The translations under genes and the position numbers were made by a program. Under the pieces are notes generated by a model. That model was not told the DNA's origin. It saw only the letters and a program-made list of their open reading frames with translations, and searched no databases. A stretch of 46,248 nt of DNA from an uncultured Bacilli bacterium (lineage in GTDB: Bacteria; Bacillota_I; Bacilli_A; RF39; UBA660): assembly GCA_934095845.1 (NCBI GenBank), contig CAKOKS010000008.1, positions 1-46,248 on the forward strand, written 5' to 3'. This document shows, one piece after another, positions 34,538 through 43,250 of this stretch (its first letter is position 1; each line of letters starts with the position of its first letter).

Positions 34538-35536
34538 ATGAAAAAAATAGGATTTAAAGATATAAAAATTATATCTCAATTATTAAAATCTAAGAATTAT
34601 GACGAAATATACAAAAGATATGGAAAATTTATGTATAAATTGTTTGAAGCTTCAAGAATCAGTCAAGAAGTAAAATATGAAGGTGGAAAAAATTTTGATG
34701 ATTTAAAACAAATAATTGATGCGCATCTTAAAGAAATTTTTTATTTTTGTGTAATATACTTATCTTATTTATTTCTAACTATACCTAGTGATGTTCAAAA
34801 AAATATTAAAGATACAGCAAGAGATGAAAACATTGATAAAATATTAGAATATGAAAGTTATGTTGATGATTACTTAGAAAATACTGATTTTATAGGTTTA
34901 TCAGATTTGGAAATCTTTATAAAATTAATGCAATATGAACATCAAGAAATGATTTATGGTACTCCAGAATCAGAAATAAGAGGATATTTTAGAGTTCAAA
35001 TGCTTGATGGAAAAGGTGTATGTAGAAATATCGCTGATGATTTAGCATATAGATTAAATTTGATTAATCCGGAATATAAAGCAAAAGTTATTTGTATTAA
35101 CTCATCATATGGCAACTGGATTAAAAATGATGATGAAATGCAAATTGATCCTAACTATAATTTTAATAATGAAGAAAAAGATAAAGACACATTAATTAGT
35201 AAAAGACTTGAAGAAATAAAAAAAAGATTGATTCCTAATCATGCCGTAACTATGGTTAACATTCCTAGTGAGGATTATGCTTTAATTTTAGATCCAACTA
35301 ATAGTGGAATAGGTGTTATGTATAATGGCAAAATAGATATGTTTAATAGTGATAGTGAAAATTACTATGTTACTGAATTACTTAATGCTTTTCTAATGGG
35401 TTATGATGTGGAATTTTCTACTAAATTAGAAGAACTAAAAAGTTATTTTACAAAACATTCTTTAGAAGAATTAAATGAACTATATGGACTAGATGCTCAA
35501 AACGAAACAATAAAGAAACTTGATTTATTAAATTAA
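34538..35536 (+). CDS. transglutaminase/cysteine-protease-fold protein
   Basis: A 332-residue protein. A C-H-D triad of papain/transglutaminase-like order can be read: Cys162 in DGKGVCRNIADDLAYRL, His235 in PNHAVTMVNI and Asp252 in LILDPTNSGIG. The N-terminal 120 residues are helical with one hydrophobic stretch (about 66-82), which may be buried or membrane-associated. Substrate unknown; members act as proteases or crosslinkers, or as amidases. It has its own promoter and a strong ribosome site. Proximity to the possible inactive homologue at 32090 is notable. Confidence 0.7.
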   Translation: MKKIGFKDIKIISQLLKSKNYDEIYKRYGKFMYKLFEASRISQEVKYEGGKNFDDLKQIIDAHLKEIFYFCVIYLSYLFLTIPSDVQKNIKDTARDENIDKILEYESYVDDYLENTDFIGLSDLEIFIKLMQYEHQEMIYGTPESEIRGYFRVQMLDGKGVCRNIADDLAYRLNLINPEYKAKVICINSSYGNWIKNDDEMQIDPNYNFNNEEKDKDTLISKRLEEIKKRLIPNHAVTMVNIPSEDYALILDPTNSGIGVMYNGKIDMFNSDSENYYVTELLNAFLMGYDVEFSTKLEELKSYFTKHSLEELNELYGLDAQNETIKKLDLLN

Positions 35537-35538
35537 AA

Positions 35539-35594
35539 AAAGGCTGTTGGGAAATTAAATAATTAATTTTCTCAATAGCTCTTTTTTTTTAATT
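35539..35594. terminator. bidirectional terminator between the transglutaminase-like and DUF4177 genes
   Basis: A long imperfect stem (AGGCTGTTGGGAAATTAA against TTAATTTTCTCAATAGCTCT) flanked by A-run and T-run. It serves the two converging genes. Confidence 0.75.
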
Positions 35595-35601
35595 ATTTAA
35601 A

Positions 35602-35853
35602 TTATTTTATTTTTTCAAACACTAAAGTTGCTTGAATTCTGTCTTCACCCATAAGTCCTTTGCTTCCACCATTAGATGTTGTAATAGTATGAAGTCTATA
35701 TCCCTTAGCAGCTTGTGCATTAATCACTTCTTCAAGTTCAGTTAAATTCCCTGAACCAGTGCCAAGAAATTTTTCCTTTAATGTAACTTGCATTACAACA
35801 TAGTCTAAGTTTTTTCCAGAAGCTCCTGAAAATGATGATGAATTTAAGTTCAT
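35602..35853 (-). CDS. DUF4177 domain protein
   Basis: An 83-residue protein that is almost wholly a DUF4177 domain: YVVMQVTLKEKFLGTG, LEEVINAQAAKGYRLHTITT and DRIQATLVFEK. Function of the family is unknown. Ribosome site AGAGG. It stands alone between converging and diverging neighbours. Confidence 0.85.
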   Translation of the reverse strand: MNLNSSSFSGASGKNLDYVVMQVTLKEKFLGTGSGNLTELEEVINAQAAKGYRLHTITTSNGGSKGLMGEDRIQATLVFEKIK

Positions 35854-36046
35854 AATTTAACCTCTTTTCTTTTTTTATTATAGTGCTTGAAGTTATATAA
35901 AGCAAATATATCTTTTATAAGGGAATATAATTAGAGAAGATTAATTATTTAATTGTACCTATTATAATATTTTACATTTGATTTTACAAATATGTTTATA
36001 TGATATTTATAAATGTTATAATTATGATAAAGAAAGGAGTACTAAA

Positions 36047-36640
36047 TTGGAACAATTTTATCTAGAAAAGCCATCATTAGAGAGGAAAAACGACGCTTTA
36101 GATTATATAAAAGAAATACTTGATAATAATAAATCTGATACTGATGGAACTAATAAATTAAAACATTATCTTAACAATTATGAAGATTGGATTAATAAGA
36201 TTGAAAAAGATGAATTAATAATTCCGTCGGAAGAAGATGTTCCATCAAAAACATACTTTTTTGTTAGAAAAAATGATAATAGAATAATTGGAATGACTCA
36301 CATTAGATTAGTTTTAAACAAAAAGTTAGAGGATATCGGTGGACATATCGGGTATAGTATTCGCCCAAGTGAAAGAAAAAAGGGATATAGCAAAATACAA
36401 TTATATCTTACTTTATTAGAGTGTCAAAAAAATCATTTAGATGTTGTAATGTTAGATTGCTTATCTGAAAATATAGGAAGTAAAAAAACTATCCAAGCTT
36501 TAGGTGGCTATTTAATAAAGGAAGAAACTAAAGAATTTCATGCTAACAAAGTTTTAATACAAGATTACAATATAAATATAAAGGAATCCATTAGCAAATT
36601 TGAAAGCGTTTATAAATCTTATATTGTAGATGAGAATTAA
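36047..36640 (+). CDS. GNAT family N-acetyltransferase
   Basis: A protein of about 197 residues with a GNAT fold in the second half: strand YFFVRKNDNRIIGMTHIRL, then the acetyl-CoA loop region IGYSIRPSERKKGYSKIQL, then MLDCLSENIGSKKTIQALGG (the conserved N-x-x-S helix). I place the start at the TTG at 36047 because AAAGGAG lies 7 nt upstream; the upstream in-frame ATG lacks a ribosome site. The substrate cannot be told from sequence. A TATAAT box lies at 36017. Confidence 0.85.
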   Translation: MEQFYLEKPSLERKNDALDYIKEILDNNKSDTDGTNKLKHYLNNYEDWINKIEKDELIIPSEEDVPSKTYFFVRKNDNRIIGMTHIRLVLNKKLEDIGGHIGYSIRPSERKKGYSKIQLYLTLLECQKNHLDVVMLDCLSENIGSKKTIQALGGYLIKEETKEFHANKVLIQDYNINIKESISKFESVYKSYIVDEN

Positions 36641-36657
36641 ATGAAGGATGTGGTATA

Positions 36658-37380
36658 GTGAATTTATTTTTAAAATTTATTTTTATATTTTATATAGGTA
36701 GTACAACTGGATGGGTTATAGAACTCTTCTTTAGAAGAATTGTTCATGGAAAGTGGGTTAATCCCGGAGCTTTGATCGGTCCTTATTTACCAATATATGG
36801 TTTTGGTTTATGTGCTTTGACAGGAATATATTTAATATTTGCTGATATGAACTTGCCTGCATGGATAGTTATTATTCTTATGGGAGCCGCAATGACATTA
36901 ATTGAATTTATTGGTGGCTTATCATTTGTTAATAAGCCGGTAAAATTATGGGATTATAGTGATCTTTGGGGTAACTATAAAGGAATTATATGTCCACTTT
37001 TCTCGCTTATATGGACATTAGCTGGAGCAGTTTATTACTTTTTTTTAGCAGACTTTATAATAAGTAAACTTGAATGGTTTAATCAAAACTTGTCTTTCTC
37101 ATTTATATTAGGTCTATTTACTGGAGTTATTATTATAGACTTTATTTATTCAAATAAGACTTTATCTAAAGTTAGAAAATATGCAAAAGATACAGGTGTT
37201 GAGCTTAGATACGAAGAGCTTAAAAGTCATATTAAAGAATTGCAAAAGAAAAGACATGAAAAATATTCATTCTTATTTCCATTTAAACAATCAATTGATT
37301 TAAAAGATTATATTAAAATATATAAAAAAGAAGATAGAAAACAACAAAGAAAAAATAAAAAAATGGCTGTTAAAAAATAA
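36658..37380 (+). CDS. CmpB-like putative ABC-transporter permease (PF06541 type)
   Basis: A 240-residue membrane protein with about five hydrophobic segments in the first 160 residues. The N-terminal FYIGSTTGWVIELFFRRIVHGKWVNPGALIGPYLPIYGFG block is the family signature. A basic cytoplasmic C-terminal tail (KKEDRKQQRKNKK) follows. No ATPase partner lies nearby, and transport has not been shown for the family. It begins with GTG 18 bp after the acetyltransferase stop, so it is probably in the same operon. Confidence 0.85.
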   Translation: MNLFLKFIFIFYIGSTTGWVIELFFRRIVHGKWVNPGALIGPYLPIYGFGLCALTGIYLIFADMNLPAWIVIILMGAAMTLIEFIGGLSFVNKPVKLWDYSDLWGNYKGIICPLFSLIWTLAGAVYYFFLADFIISKLEWFNQNLSFSFILGLFTGVIIIDFIYSNKTLSKVRKYAKDTGVELRYEELKSHIKELQKKRHEKYSFLFPFKQSIDLKDYIKIYKKEDRKQQRKNKKMAVKK

Positions 37381-37394
37381 CAGTCATTTTTATT
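37361..37394. terminator. terminator overlapping the stop of the CmpB-like gene
   Basis: The stem ATGGCTGTTA/TAACAGTCAT (37363-37372 / 37378-37387), including G-U pairs, has a 5-nt loop, an A-rich left flank and TTTTTATTT on the right. The stop codon (37378-37380) lies in the 3' arm. Confidence 0.8.
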
Positions 37395-37884
37395 TAGTAA
37401 ATTTAATTGTTTTAGCCCATTTTTTAAATAATGGTTGATATTTACTTTTATTAGATGTTTCACTTGCAAAATTAATTAACCAGAAAGCATCATCAGATTT
37501 TAAAACGCAAGTTAAATAATAATAATCTTTACCAGAAACTTGTTTTTCATATTCAAAATATGTTAATCCATCTTCTTCTTTTACTTCGTAATCAGCTTTA
37601 TTATTTTCAACTACTGCTTTAGCATAATCTTTTAAACTAGTATTTTCATCTATGTCTATTTGTGCTAAAGAACTTAAATCTTCTTTTAAAGCTGTAAAAA
37701 TAGTTTCTGTTCCTTCTAGGTAAACAGTTTGAGATACAATAGATTTTTCAGTATATCCTTCTGGCATAGTAATTGATAATCCATGACTTTCGTATGTCTT
37801 GTCATTTTTAGCAAAAAAACATCCTCCAAGAGTCATACACACAACAAAGGCAAGTAAACTCACAAAAACTTTTTTCTTCATCAT
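37390..37884 (-). CDS. lipoprotein of unknown function
   Basis: A 164-residue lipoprotein: KKK, a hydrophobic core and the lipobox LGGC (Cys about 22). The mature part (YESHGLSITMPEGYTEK ... KWAKTIKF) resembles short PsbP/DUF-like beta-sandwich lipoproteins that begin with 'ITMPEGY' segments. Ribosome site AAAGGAG. Exposed on the outer face of the membrane; role unknown. Confidence 0.8.
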   Translation of the reverse strand: MMKKKVFVSLLAFVVCMTLGGCFFAKNDKTYESHGLSITMPEGYTEKSIVSQTVYLEGTETIFTALKEDLSSLAQIDIDENTSLKDYAKAVVENNKADYEVKEEDGLTYFEYEKQVSGKDYYYLTCVLKSDDAFWLINFASETSNKSKYQPLFKKWAKTIKFTK

Positions 37885-37909
37885 ATTCTCCTTTCATAAG
37901 ATTATTATA

Positions 37910-38662
37910 TCATATAAATAATTTTAGTTTCTTATTTGATTTAGTTTTCTTTTCTTTTAAATACTCTTGAACATTATTTTTTATATAATCAAATAATTCA
38001 ATATATCTTGCTTTTAAAACCTTAGAAATATCTGATAAATTAATTATTTCAATAAAAGACTTTTCAAAAGAATTAAAAGTATCTTCTGTATAATATTTTT
38101 TTATAATATTATAGGTTGCTTGAAATACACTTCTTTTTTTATTATATCTAACTTGAGAAACTTCTATTTCTTTTTCTATTTCATCTATAAAGCTAATTTG
38201 ATCATAATTACCATTTGGAATTGAATCTAAACAAGATACATTTGTACTTGCTGATAAATTTTTTTTTATTTTTACTAAAGCTACATCAATATCTAAATAA
38301 TTAAAGCCTTGATAAAATAATCTTAATAACTCATAGATATGCGCGATTAACTCTATATCCATTGATGAAATTATAGACATATCTATTCCATCAATATAAG
38401 TATTCACTAAATAATAAGAATAACTATTTTTACTCTTAATATATTCTGAAAACTCTTCTATTTTTTTAGAAATTTCATAATATGAATAAAATGAAAATAA
38501 ATCATCAACCATCTTTGCTTCATAATATTCACATTTTTCTTTATTATATTTAATATCTTGTGTTATTTCATTTAATTCATTTATAATATCACTACTGCAA
38601 TGATCTTCATGCCAGCAATTAAATAACTTATTTGTGAAAATTGCTAAAGAAAGTCTGTTCAT
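37910..38662 (-). CDS. hypothetical protein
   Basis: A 250-residue, mostly helical soluble protein, not recognised. It contains a Cys/His pair near the start (NCWHEDHCSS) and a Lys-rich end (EKKTKSNKKLKLF). It precedes the lipoprotein gene on the same strand, so the two may be co-transcribed. No membrane segment or signal peptide. Confidence 0.65.
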   Translation of the reverse strand: MNRLSLAIFTNKLFNCWHEDHCSSDIINELNEITQDIKYNKEKCEYYEAKMVDDLFSFYSYYEISKKIEEFSEYIKSKNSYSYYLVNTYIDGIDMSIISSMDIELIAHIYELLRLFYQGFNYLDIDVALVKIKKNLSASTNVSCLDSIPNGNYDQISFIDEIEKEIEVSQVRYNKKRSVFQATYNIIKKYYTEDTFNSFEKSFIEIINLSDISKVLKARYIELFDYIKNNVQEYLKEKKTKSNKKLKLFI

Positions 38663-38771
38663 AATATCACCTTTTTTTCTAGATATTATAAATTAATAGA
38701 TATAAAATGTAAACACCATTTATTGCTATTTTTGTCTAATTATGATAATTTATATTAAGGAGTGTAGTGAA

Positions 38772-39407
38772 ATGAAAAAATTTTTTGTATTTTTATTAAT
38801 CGTTGGAGCTTGTGTTGGATGCTTTTTTGGAATCAGAAAATTTAATAGCATTCAAAAAGAAAAAAAAAGAATTGAAGAAATAAAAAAAGGATGGTACGTA
38901 GAAGTCCTTACAAAAGAATTAAACGTAAGAAAAGATTCTGATAAATATAGTGCTTCTCTTGGAAAAGTAAAAAAAGGTGATGTATTTGCTGTTTTAGATG
39001 TTTATACTGGTGGTGTAATGACTTGGTATAAAATAGAATATCATGGAGAATATGCTGGTGATACTGGTTGGATAGCAAATGATTCAAAACATACTTACTT
39101 AAAAGATGTTAATAGTCCAGAAGATATATATAAACCAACATTAAAATTTAATGACGCCATATACTATGTAAATTCAATAGATGATATTAATTATGACCAC
39201 TTAGAAGTCTGGGATGATAAACCAGATTATAAAATAAGTCATGTTGTATATCATGAAGTTAAAGTTAGTGAAGGAATTGACCAATATTGGATTAGATATA
39301 CTGTAACTGATGGTGCTGGAAATGAAACTAGCAAAACTCAAAAAATAGTATTTACTGAAAAACCTTCAGAAAACAAAGTTGTAGATTTTGAAAAATATCC
39401 AAAATAA
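38772..39407 (+). CDS. SH3b-domain membrane-anchored protein
   Basis: A protein of about 211 residues: one N-terminal membrane segment (about 4-22), a charged helix and a bacterial SH3 domain (about 40-105: WYVEVLTKELNVRKDSDKYSASLGKVKKGDVFAVLDVY ... GDTGWIA), then a beta-rich C-terminal domain with VTDGAGNETSKTQKIVFTE, which looks Ig-like. It probably binds peptidoglycan. The start at 38772 follows AAGGAG by 9 nt. The gene lies just upstream of cwlJ, so both act on the cell wall. Confidence 0.82.
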   Translation: MKKFFVFLLIVGACVGCFFGIRKFNSIQKEKKRIEEIKKGWYVEVLTKELNVRKDSDKYSASLGKVKKGDVFAVLDVYTGGVMTWYKIEYHGEYAGDTGWIANDSKHTYLKDVNSPEDIYKPTLKFNDAIYYVNSIDDINYDHLEVWDDKPDYKISHVVYHEVKVSEGIDQYWIRYTVTDGAGNETSKTQKIVFTEKPSENKVVDFEKYPK

Positions 39408-39413
39408 AAAGAA

Positions 39414-39446
39414 CACCTATAGCATATATTGTTATAGGTGATTTTT
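39414..39446 (+). promoter_or_regulatory. terminator-like hairpin that contains the cwlJ Shine-Dalgarno
   Basis: CACCTATAGC (39414-39423) pairs with GTTATAGGTG (39431-39440) through ten pairs (one G-U), with a 7-nt loop and then ATTTTTT to 39447; the cwlJ ATG begins at 39448. The 3' arm includes AGGTG, the only ribosome site for cwlJ. It looks like the terminator of the SH3b gene and could also hide the cwlJ ribosome site on longer transcripts. Confidence 0.75.
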
Positions 39447-39447
39447 T

Positions 39448-39870
39448 ATGTTAGTAAATTATACAACAAAAGAACTTGATTTAATGGCAAGATTAATGCG
39501 AGCAGAAGCCTTAAGTGATGGTGCTCTTGCAATGCTTATGGTTGGTAATGTTGTTGTTAATCGTGTACTAGTTACTTGTGATTTATTTAGAAATATTAGG
39601 ACTATTGAAGGAATTGTATATCAATCTCCAGGAGGATTCGTGGGATCAACTAGTTCTCTATTCCAGTCATCATCAACCACTAAAGAGAAAAATTTAGCAA
39701 AACGTTGTTTAAGAGGAGAATATTTTTATCCAGCAACACATGCATTATGGTTTTATGCCCCTGGAAAAAATAATTGCAAAAATGTTTGGTATGGTCAAGA
39801 ATTATCAGGTAGATATAAATCTCATTGTTTCTATGAACCAGATGCAGGAGTATGTAAAGAAATAAAATAA
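39448..39870 (+). CDS. cwlJ: CwlJ-type spore cortex-lytic hydrolase
   Basis: A 140-residue protein with the SleB/CwlJ hydrolase domain (Hydrolase_2) and no signal peptide, as in CwlJ. It starts TTKELDLMARLMRAEALSDG with the conserved catalytic Glu20, then MLMVGNVVVNRV, RTIEGIVYQ, THALWFYAPG, and the C-terminal RYKSHCFYEPDAGVCKEI that closely follows Bacillus CwlJ. CwlJ is deposited at the spore coat and digests the cortex during germination. Its presence supports a spore cycle. The ribosome site lies inside a hairpin. Confidence 0.9.
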   Translation: MLVNYTTKELDLMARLMRAEALSDGALAMLMVGNVVVNRVLVTCDLFRNIRTIEGIVYQSPGGFVGSTSSLFQSSSTTKEKNLAKRCLRGEYFYPATHALWFYAPGKNNCKNVWYGQELSGRYKSHCFYEPDAGVCKEIK

Positions 39871-39894
39871 AAATGGAAGTTAGTCCTTCCATTT
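39863..39894 (-). terminator. terminator overlapping the phosphoketolase stop
   Basis: A perfect 9-bp stem AAATGGAAG/CTTCCATTT (39871-39879 / 39886-39894) with the stop codon in the 6-nt loop, followed on the minus strand by TTTTATTTTATT. Confidence 0.8.
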
Positions 39895-42171
39895 CCAATT
39901 TAATACTTCATCTAGATCTTTTCCAGTTTCTCTGATATATTCGTGATGTTTCATTAATGTATCTTGGCAATATAATTTTAAATCATCATTTTTATTTAAT
40001 AAATTTAAAACTTCAATAACTAAATGATATCTATCTATTTTATTTAAAACACGCATATCAAATGGAGTTGTTATTGCTCCTTCTTCTTCGTAGCCATGAG
40101 TAATAAATTTTTGTTTTCTATTATAAGTTAATTCTCTTATAACGTTTGGGTATCCATGGAAATTAAAGATAACTGGTATATTAACTGGGAAAATATTGTT
40201 AAATTCTTCTTCATCAAGTTCATCTAAAGTTTCTAAGAATACAACGTTTACAACTCTTACTTTAATATCTGTTTTTTCTCTTAAGATACTTGTTGCTGCT
40301 AATACTTCAAGAGTTGGAGTTTCTCCTGCACAAGCAAGAATGATATCAGGATTTTCAGCACTTGCAAAATCCCATACGCCTATTCCTTTATCACAATGTT
40401 TTATAGTTTCTTCATAGTTTAACCATTGTGGTCGATCATGTTTAGAAGCAATTATAGTATTTATCATATTTTTACTTTTTAAACATTTGTCCATTGTATA
40501 TATTAATGAATTAGTGTCATAAGGAAGATATACATCAACTATATCTCTTTTTTTATTTAAAATATGGTTAATAAATCCTGGTTCTTGGTGAGTATATCCA
40601 TTATGATCTTGTTGCCATATATGACTTGTTTCAATAATATTTAATGATGAAATTGGAGCTCGCCAAGGTAGTTCTTTTGTCATTTTTAACCATTTGGCAT
40701 GAATTCCAATCATTGAGTCAACTACTCTTATAAAAGACTCATATGAATGAATTAATCCGTGTCTACCTGTAAGTAAATATCCTTCTAATGCTCCTTCAGC
40801 AAAATGTTCTGAAAGATATGAATCAAATACTCTTCCATAAGGTTTTACGTGTTCATCTTTTTCACCTATTGGCATTAACCATTGTCTATCAGTTGCTTCA
40901 AAAATTTGATTTAAACGATTACTCATTGCTTCATCAGGTCCAAAAATTCTAAAGTTGTGATTACTTTCATTTAATCTAATAACATCTCTTAAGTAAGCGC
41001 CTAAATTATACATGTCACGGCTATCTATATCACCATGATGGCAGTCAAGCATATAATCCTTAATATATGGGGTTTTTATATCTTTTAATAAAAGGCCTCC
41101 ATTACAAATTGGATTTGCACTCATTCTTCTATTTCCAACTGGTAAAAATGATGTAATTTCACTTTTTATTGTTCCATCTTCATTAAATATCTTTTCAGGG
41201 TGATAACTCATTAACCACTCTTTTAGTTCTTCTAATTTTGATTCATCAGTTATTTCAATTGGTACTTGATGAGCCTTAAAACTACCCTCAGTTTCTTTAG
41301 GCCCAGTCCAGCCTTTTTTAGTACGTAATATAATCATTGGCCATTTAGCATAAGTTATTTCATCTTTTTCTTTAAAAGATTCTTTAATCTCTTTTATTCT
41401 ACTAATTACTTTATCCATTGTTGAAGCCATTTTCTCTTGCATTTCTGATATTGTATTGTTTTCATCTTCAACAAAGTAAACTTCCCATCCATATCCTTTG
41501 AATAATGAATTTATTTCTTCATAACTCATTCTTGATAAAACTGTTGGATTAGAAATTTTATAACCATTTAAATGCACTATTGGTAAAACAACTCCATCTG
41601 TATTTGGATTTATAAATTTATTTATATTCCATGAAGTAGCAAGGGGACCAGTTTCTGCTTCGCCATCACCAACTATTGATACAGCAATTAAATCTGGATT
41701 ATCTAAGACCGCACCAAAAGCATGAATTAAAGAATATCCAAGTTCTCCACCTTCATGTATGCTTCCTGGAGTTTCAGGTGCAACGTGACTTGATACACCA
41801 CCTGGAAATGAGAATTGTTTAAATAGCTTTTTTAACCCTTTTTCATCTTGAGTAATATTTGGATAAATTTCAGTGTATGTTCCATCTAGATAAGCATTAG
41901 TTACAGCAACTTGACCTCCATGTCCAGGTCCAACAAAATAAATCATATTTAAATCATATTTTGTTATAACCCTATTTAAATGTGTAAATATAAAATTACT
42001 TCCTGGAATTGTTCCAAAATGTCCAACAACTCTAGGTTTAATATCATTCATAGTTAAAGGTTCTTTTAAAAGTGGGTTATTTAGTAAATATAGTTGCCCA
42101 ACAGCAAGATAGTTTGTTGCATTAAAGTAATTGTTTAAAATTTCTAGTTCTTTATCACTAAGTGTTTTCAT
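39880..42171 (-). CDS. xfp: phosphoketolase
   Basis: A 763-residue thiamine-diphosphate enzyme that splits xylulose-5-P and/or fructose-6-P into acetyl phosphate and a shorter sugar phosphate. The Pyr/TPP core has RVVGHFGTIPGSNFIFTHLN, GPGHGG, and the TPP-binding GDGEAETGPLATSWN-KFINP block; LNGYKISNPTVLSRMSY and the C-terminal HGYPNVIRELTYNRK are typical. Length is near the family norm. It has AGGAAGGG before the ATG and a TATAAT box about 40 bp upstream. Together with PflB it points to sugar fermentation via acetyl phosphate. Confidence 0.96.
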   Translation of the reverse strand: MKTLSDKELEILNNYFNATNYLAVGQLYLLNNPLLKEPLTMNDIKPRVVGHFGTIPGSNFIFTHLNRVITKYDLNMIYFVGPGHGGQVAVTNAYLDGTYTEIYPNITQDEKGLKKLFKQFSFPGGVSSHVAPETPGSIHEGGELGYSLIHAFGAVLDNPDLIAVSIVGDGEAETGPLATSWNINKFINPNTDGVVLPIVHLNGYKISNPTVLSRMSYEEINSLFKGYGWEVYFVEDENNTISEMQEKMASTMDKVISRIKEIKESFKEKDEITYAKWPMIILRTKKGWTGPKETEGSFKAHQVPIEITDESKLEELKEWLMSYHPEKIFNEDGTIKSEITSFLPVGNRRMSANPICNGGLLLKDIKTPYIKDYMLDCHHGDIDSRDMYNLGAYLRDVIRLNESNHNFRIFGPDEAMSNRLNQIFEATDRQWLMPIGEKDEHVKPYGRVFDSYLSEHFAEGALEGYLLTGRHGLIHSYESFIRVVDSMIGIHAKWLKMTKELPWRAPISSLNIIETSHIWQQDHNGYTHQEPGFINHILNKKRDIVDVYLPYDTNSLIYTMDKCLKSKNMINTIIASKHDRPQWLNYEETIKHCDKGIGVWDFASAENPDIILACAGETPTLEVLAATSILREKTDIKVRVVNVVFLETLDELDEEEFNNIFPVNIPVIFNFHGYPNVIRELTYNRKQKFITHGYEEEGAITTPFDMRVLNKIDRYHLVIEVLNLLNKNDDLKLYCQDTLMKHHEYIRETGKDLDEVLNWKWKD

Positions 42172-42217
42172 CAGTATTTCCCTTCCTATTCTCTTATAAT
42201 GTATTTAAATTATACCA

Positions 42218-42244
42218 TAAAAAAATAAGATTTTATATCTTATT
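42218..42244 (-). terminator. terminator overlapping the tsaD stop
   Basis: A perfect 8-bp stem AATAAGAT/ATCTTATT (42224-42231 / 42237-42244) with a 5-nt loop, followed on the minus strand by TTTTTTT. The stop codon lies in the 5' arm. Confidence 0.8.
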
Positions 42245-43250
42245 TATCAAAAAAGTATTCTTGACTCTTAGCTTTTAAAGAAAGGTCAGAAAAGTCATTT
42301 TTTATGTATTGATAATATGCAGCTGCTGCTATCATTGTGGCATTATCAGTACAGTATTTCATCGGAGGAATAGTAAGTTCTACACTTTTTTCTTTTGTTA
42401 GTTTTTCTATTTCAGAACGCAAGTATTTATTCGCACTTACTCCACCAGCAACAATAACTCTTTTTAAATCATATCTTTCTAATGCTAAACGTGTTTTTCT
42501 GACTATTTGATCCACTGCAACTGTTTGAAATGAACAAGCTAAATCATATTTTCTTACTTCATTTCCTCTCATTTTTTCATTATGATTTAAATTAATAACT
42601 GCACTTTTTAAACCACTGAATGAAAAATCAAGAGAATCATTATCCATAGGAATTGGTAAATTATAAGTGTTTTTACCTTTTTCAGCATACTTTTCAACAT
42701 TTGGTCCACCAGGATATGGTAAATCAAGAACTCTAGCCACCTTATCAAAGCATTCACCTATAGCATCATCTAAAGTTGTTCCGATTACTTCAAATTGATA
42801 ATCATCTTTCATAATAACTAGTTCAGTATGTCCTCCACTAACAACAATACCAAGTAAAGGAAACTCTAATCTTTTAACTAAATTATTGGCATAAATATGC
42901 CCTGCTATATGATGTGTTGCAATTAATGGTTTATTGTATACAAGAGATAACACTTTTGCTGCTTCTACACCTACTAAAAGACTTCCAAGTAAACCTGGAG
43001 CATACGTTACAGCTATCGCATCTACATCTTTAACTGTTAGATTAGTTTTTGATAATAAATCTTCTAATACTAAGGTTATTGCTTCTGTATGCATTCTTGA
43101 AGCTATCTCAGGAACAACTCCTCCATATAAAGCATGTGTATCCATTTGAGTAAAAACTGTTGTTGCTATTTCTTGTACACCATTTTTTACTATCGACATA
43201 CTTGTTTCATCACAACTTGATTCAATTCCTAATATATAAACATCTTTCAT
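42240..43250 (-). CDS. tsaD: tRNA N6-adenosine threonylcarbamoyltransferase
   Basis: A 336-residue ASKHA-fold enzyme that transfers the threonylcarbamoyl group to A37 of ANN-decoding tRNAs. It has ESSCDETSM at the N-terminus, the metal-binding His pair in THHIAGH, LGIVVSGGHTEL, FSGLKSAV and AGGVSANKYLR. It is encoded directly after rimI (TAGATG) in the tsaE-tsaB-rimI-tsaD order common in Firmicutes. Confidence 0.96.
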   Translation of the reverse strand: MKDVYILGIESSCDETSMSIVKNGVQEIATTVFTQMDTHALYGGVVPEIASRMHTEAITLVLEDLLSKTNLTVKDVDAIAVTYAPGLLGSLLVGVEAAKVLSLVYNKPLIATHHIAGHIYANNLVKRLEFPLLGIVVSGGHTELVIMKDDYQFEVIGTTLDDAIGECFDKVARVLDLPYPGGPNVEKYAEKGKNTYNLPIPMDNDSLDFSFSGLKSAVINLNHNEKMRGNEVRKYDLACSFQTVAVDQIVRKTRLALERYDLKRVIVAGGVSANKYLRSEIEKLTKEKSVELTIPPMKYCTDNATMIAAAAYYQYIKNDFSDLSLKAKSQEYFFDK

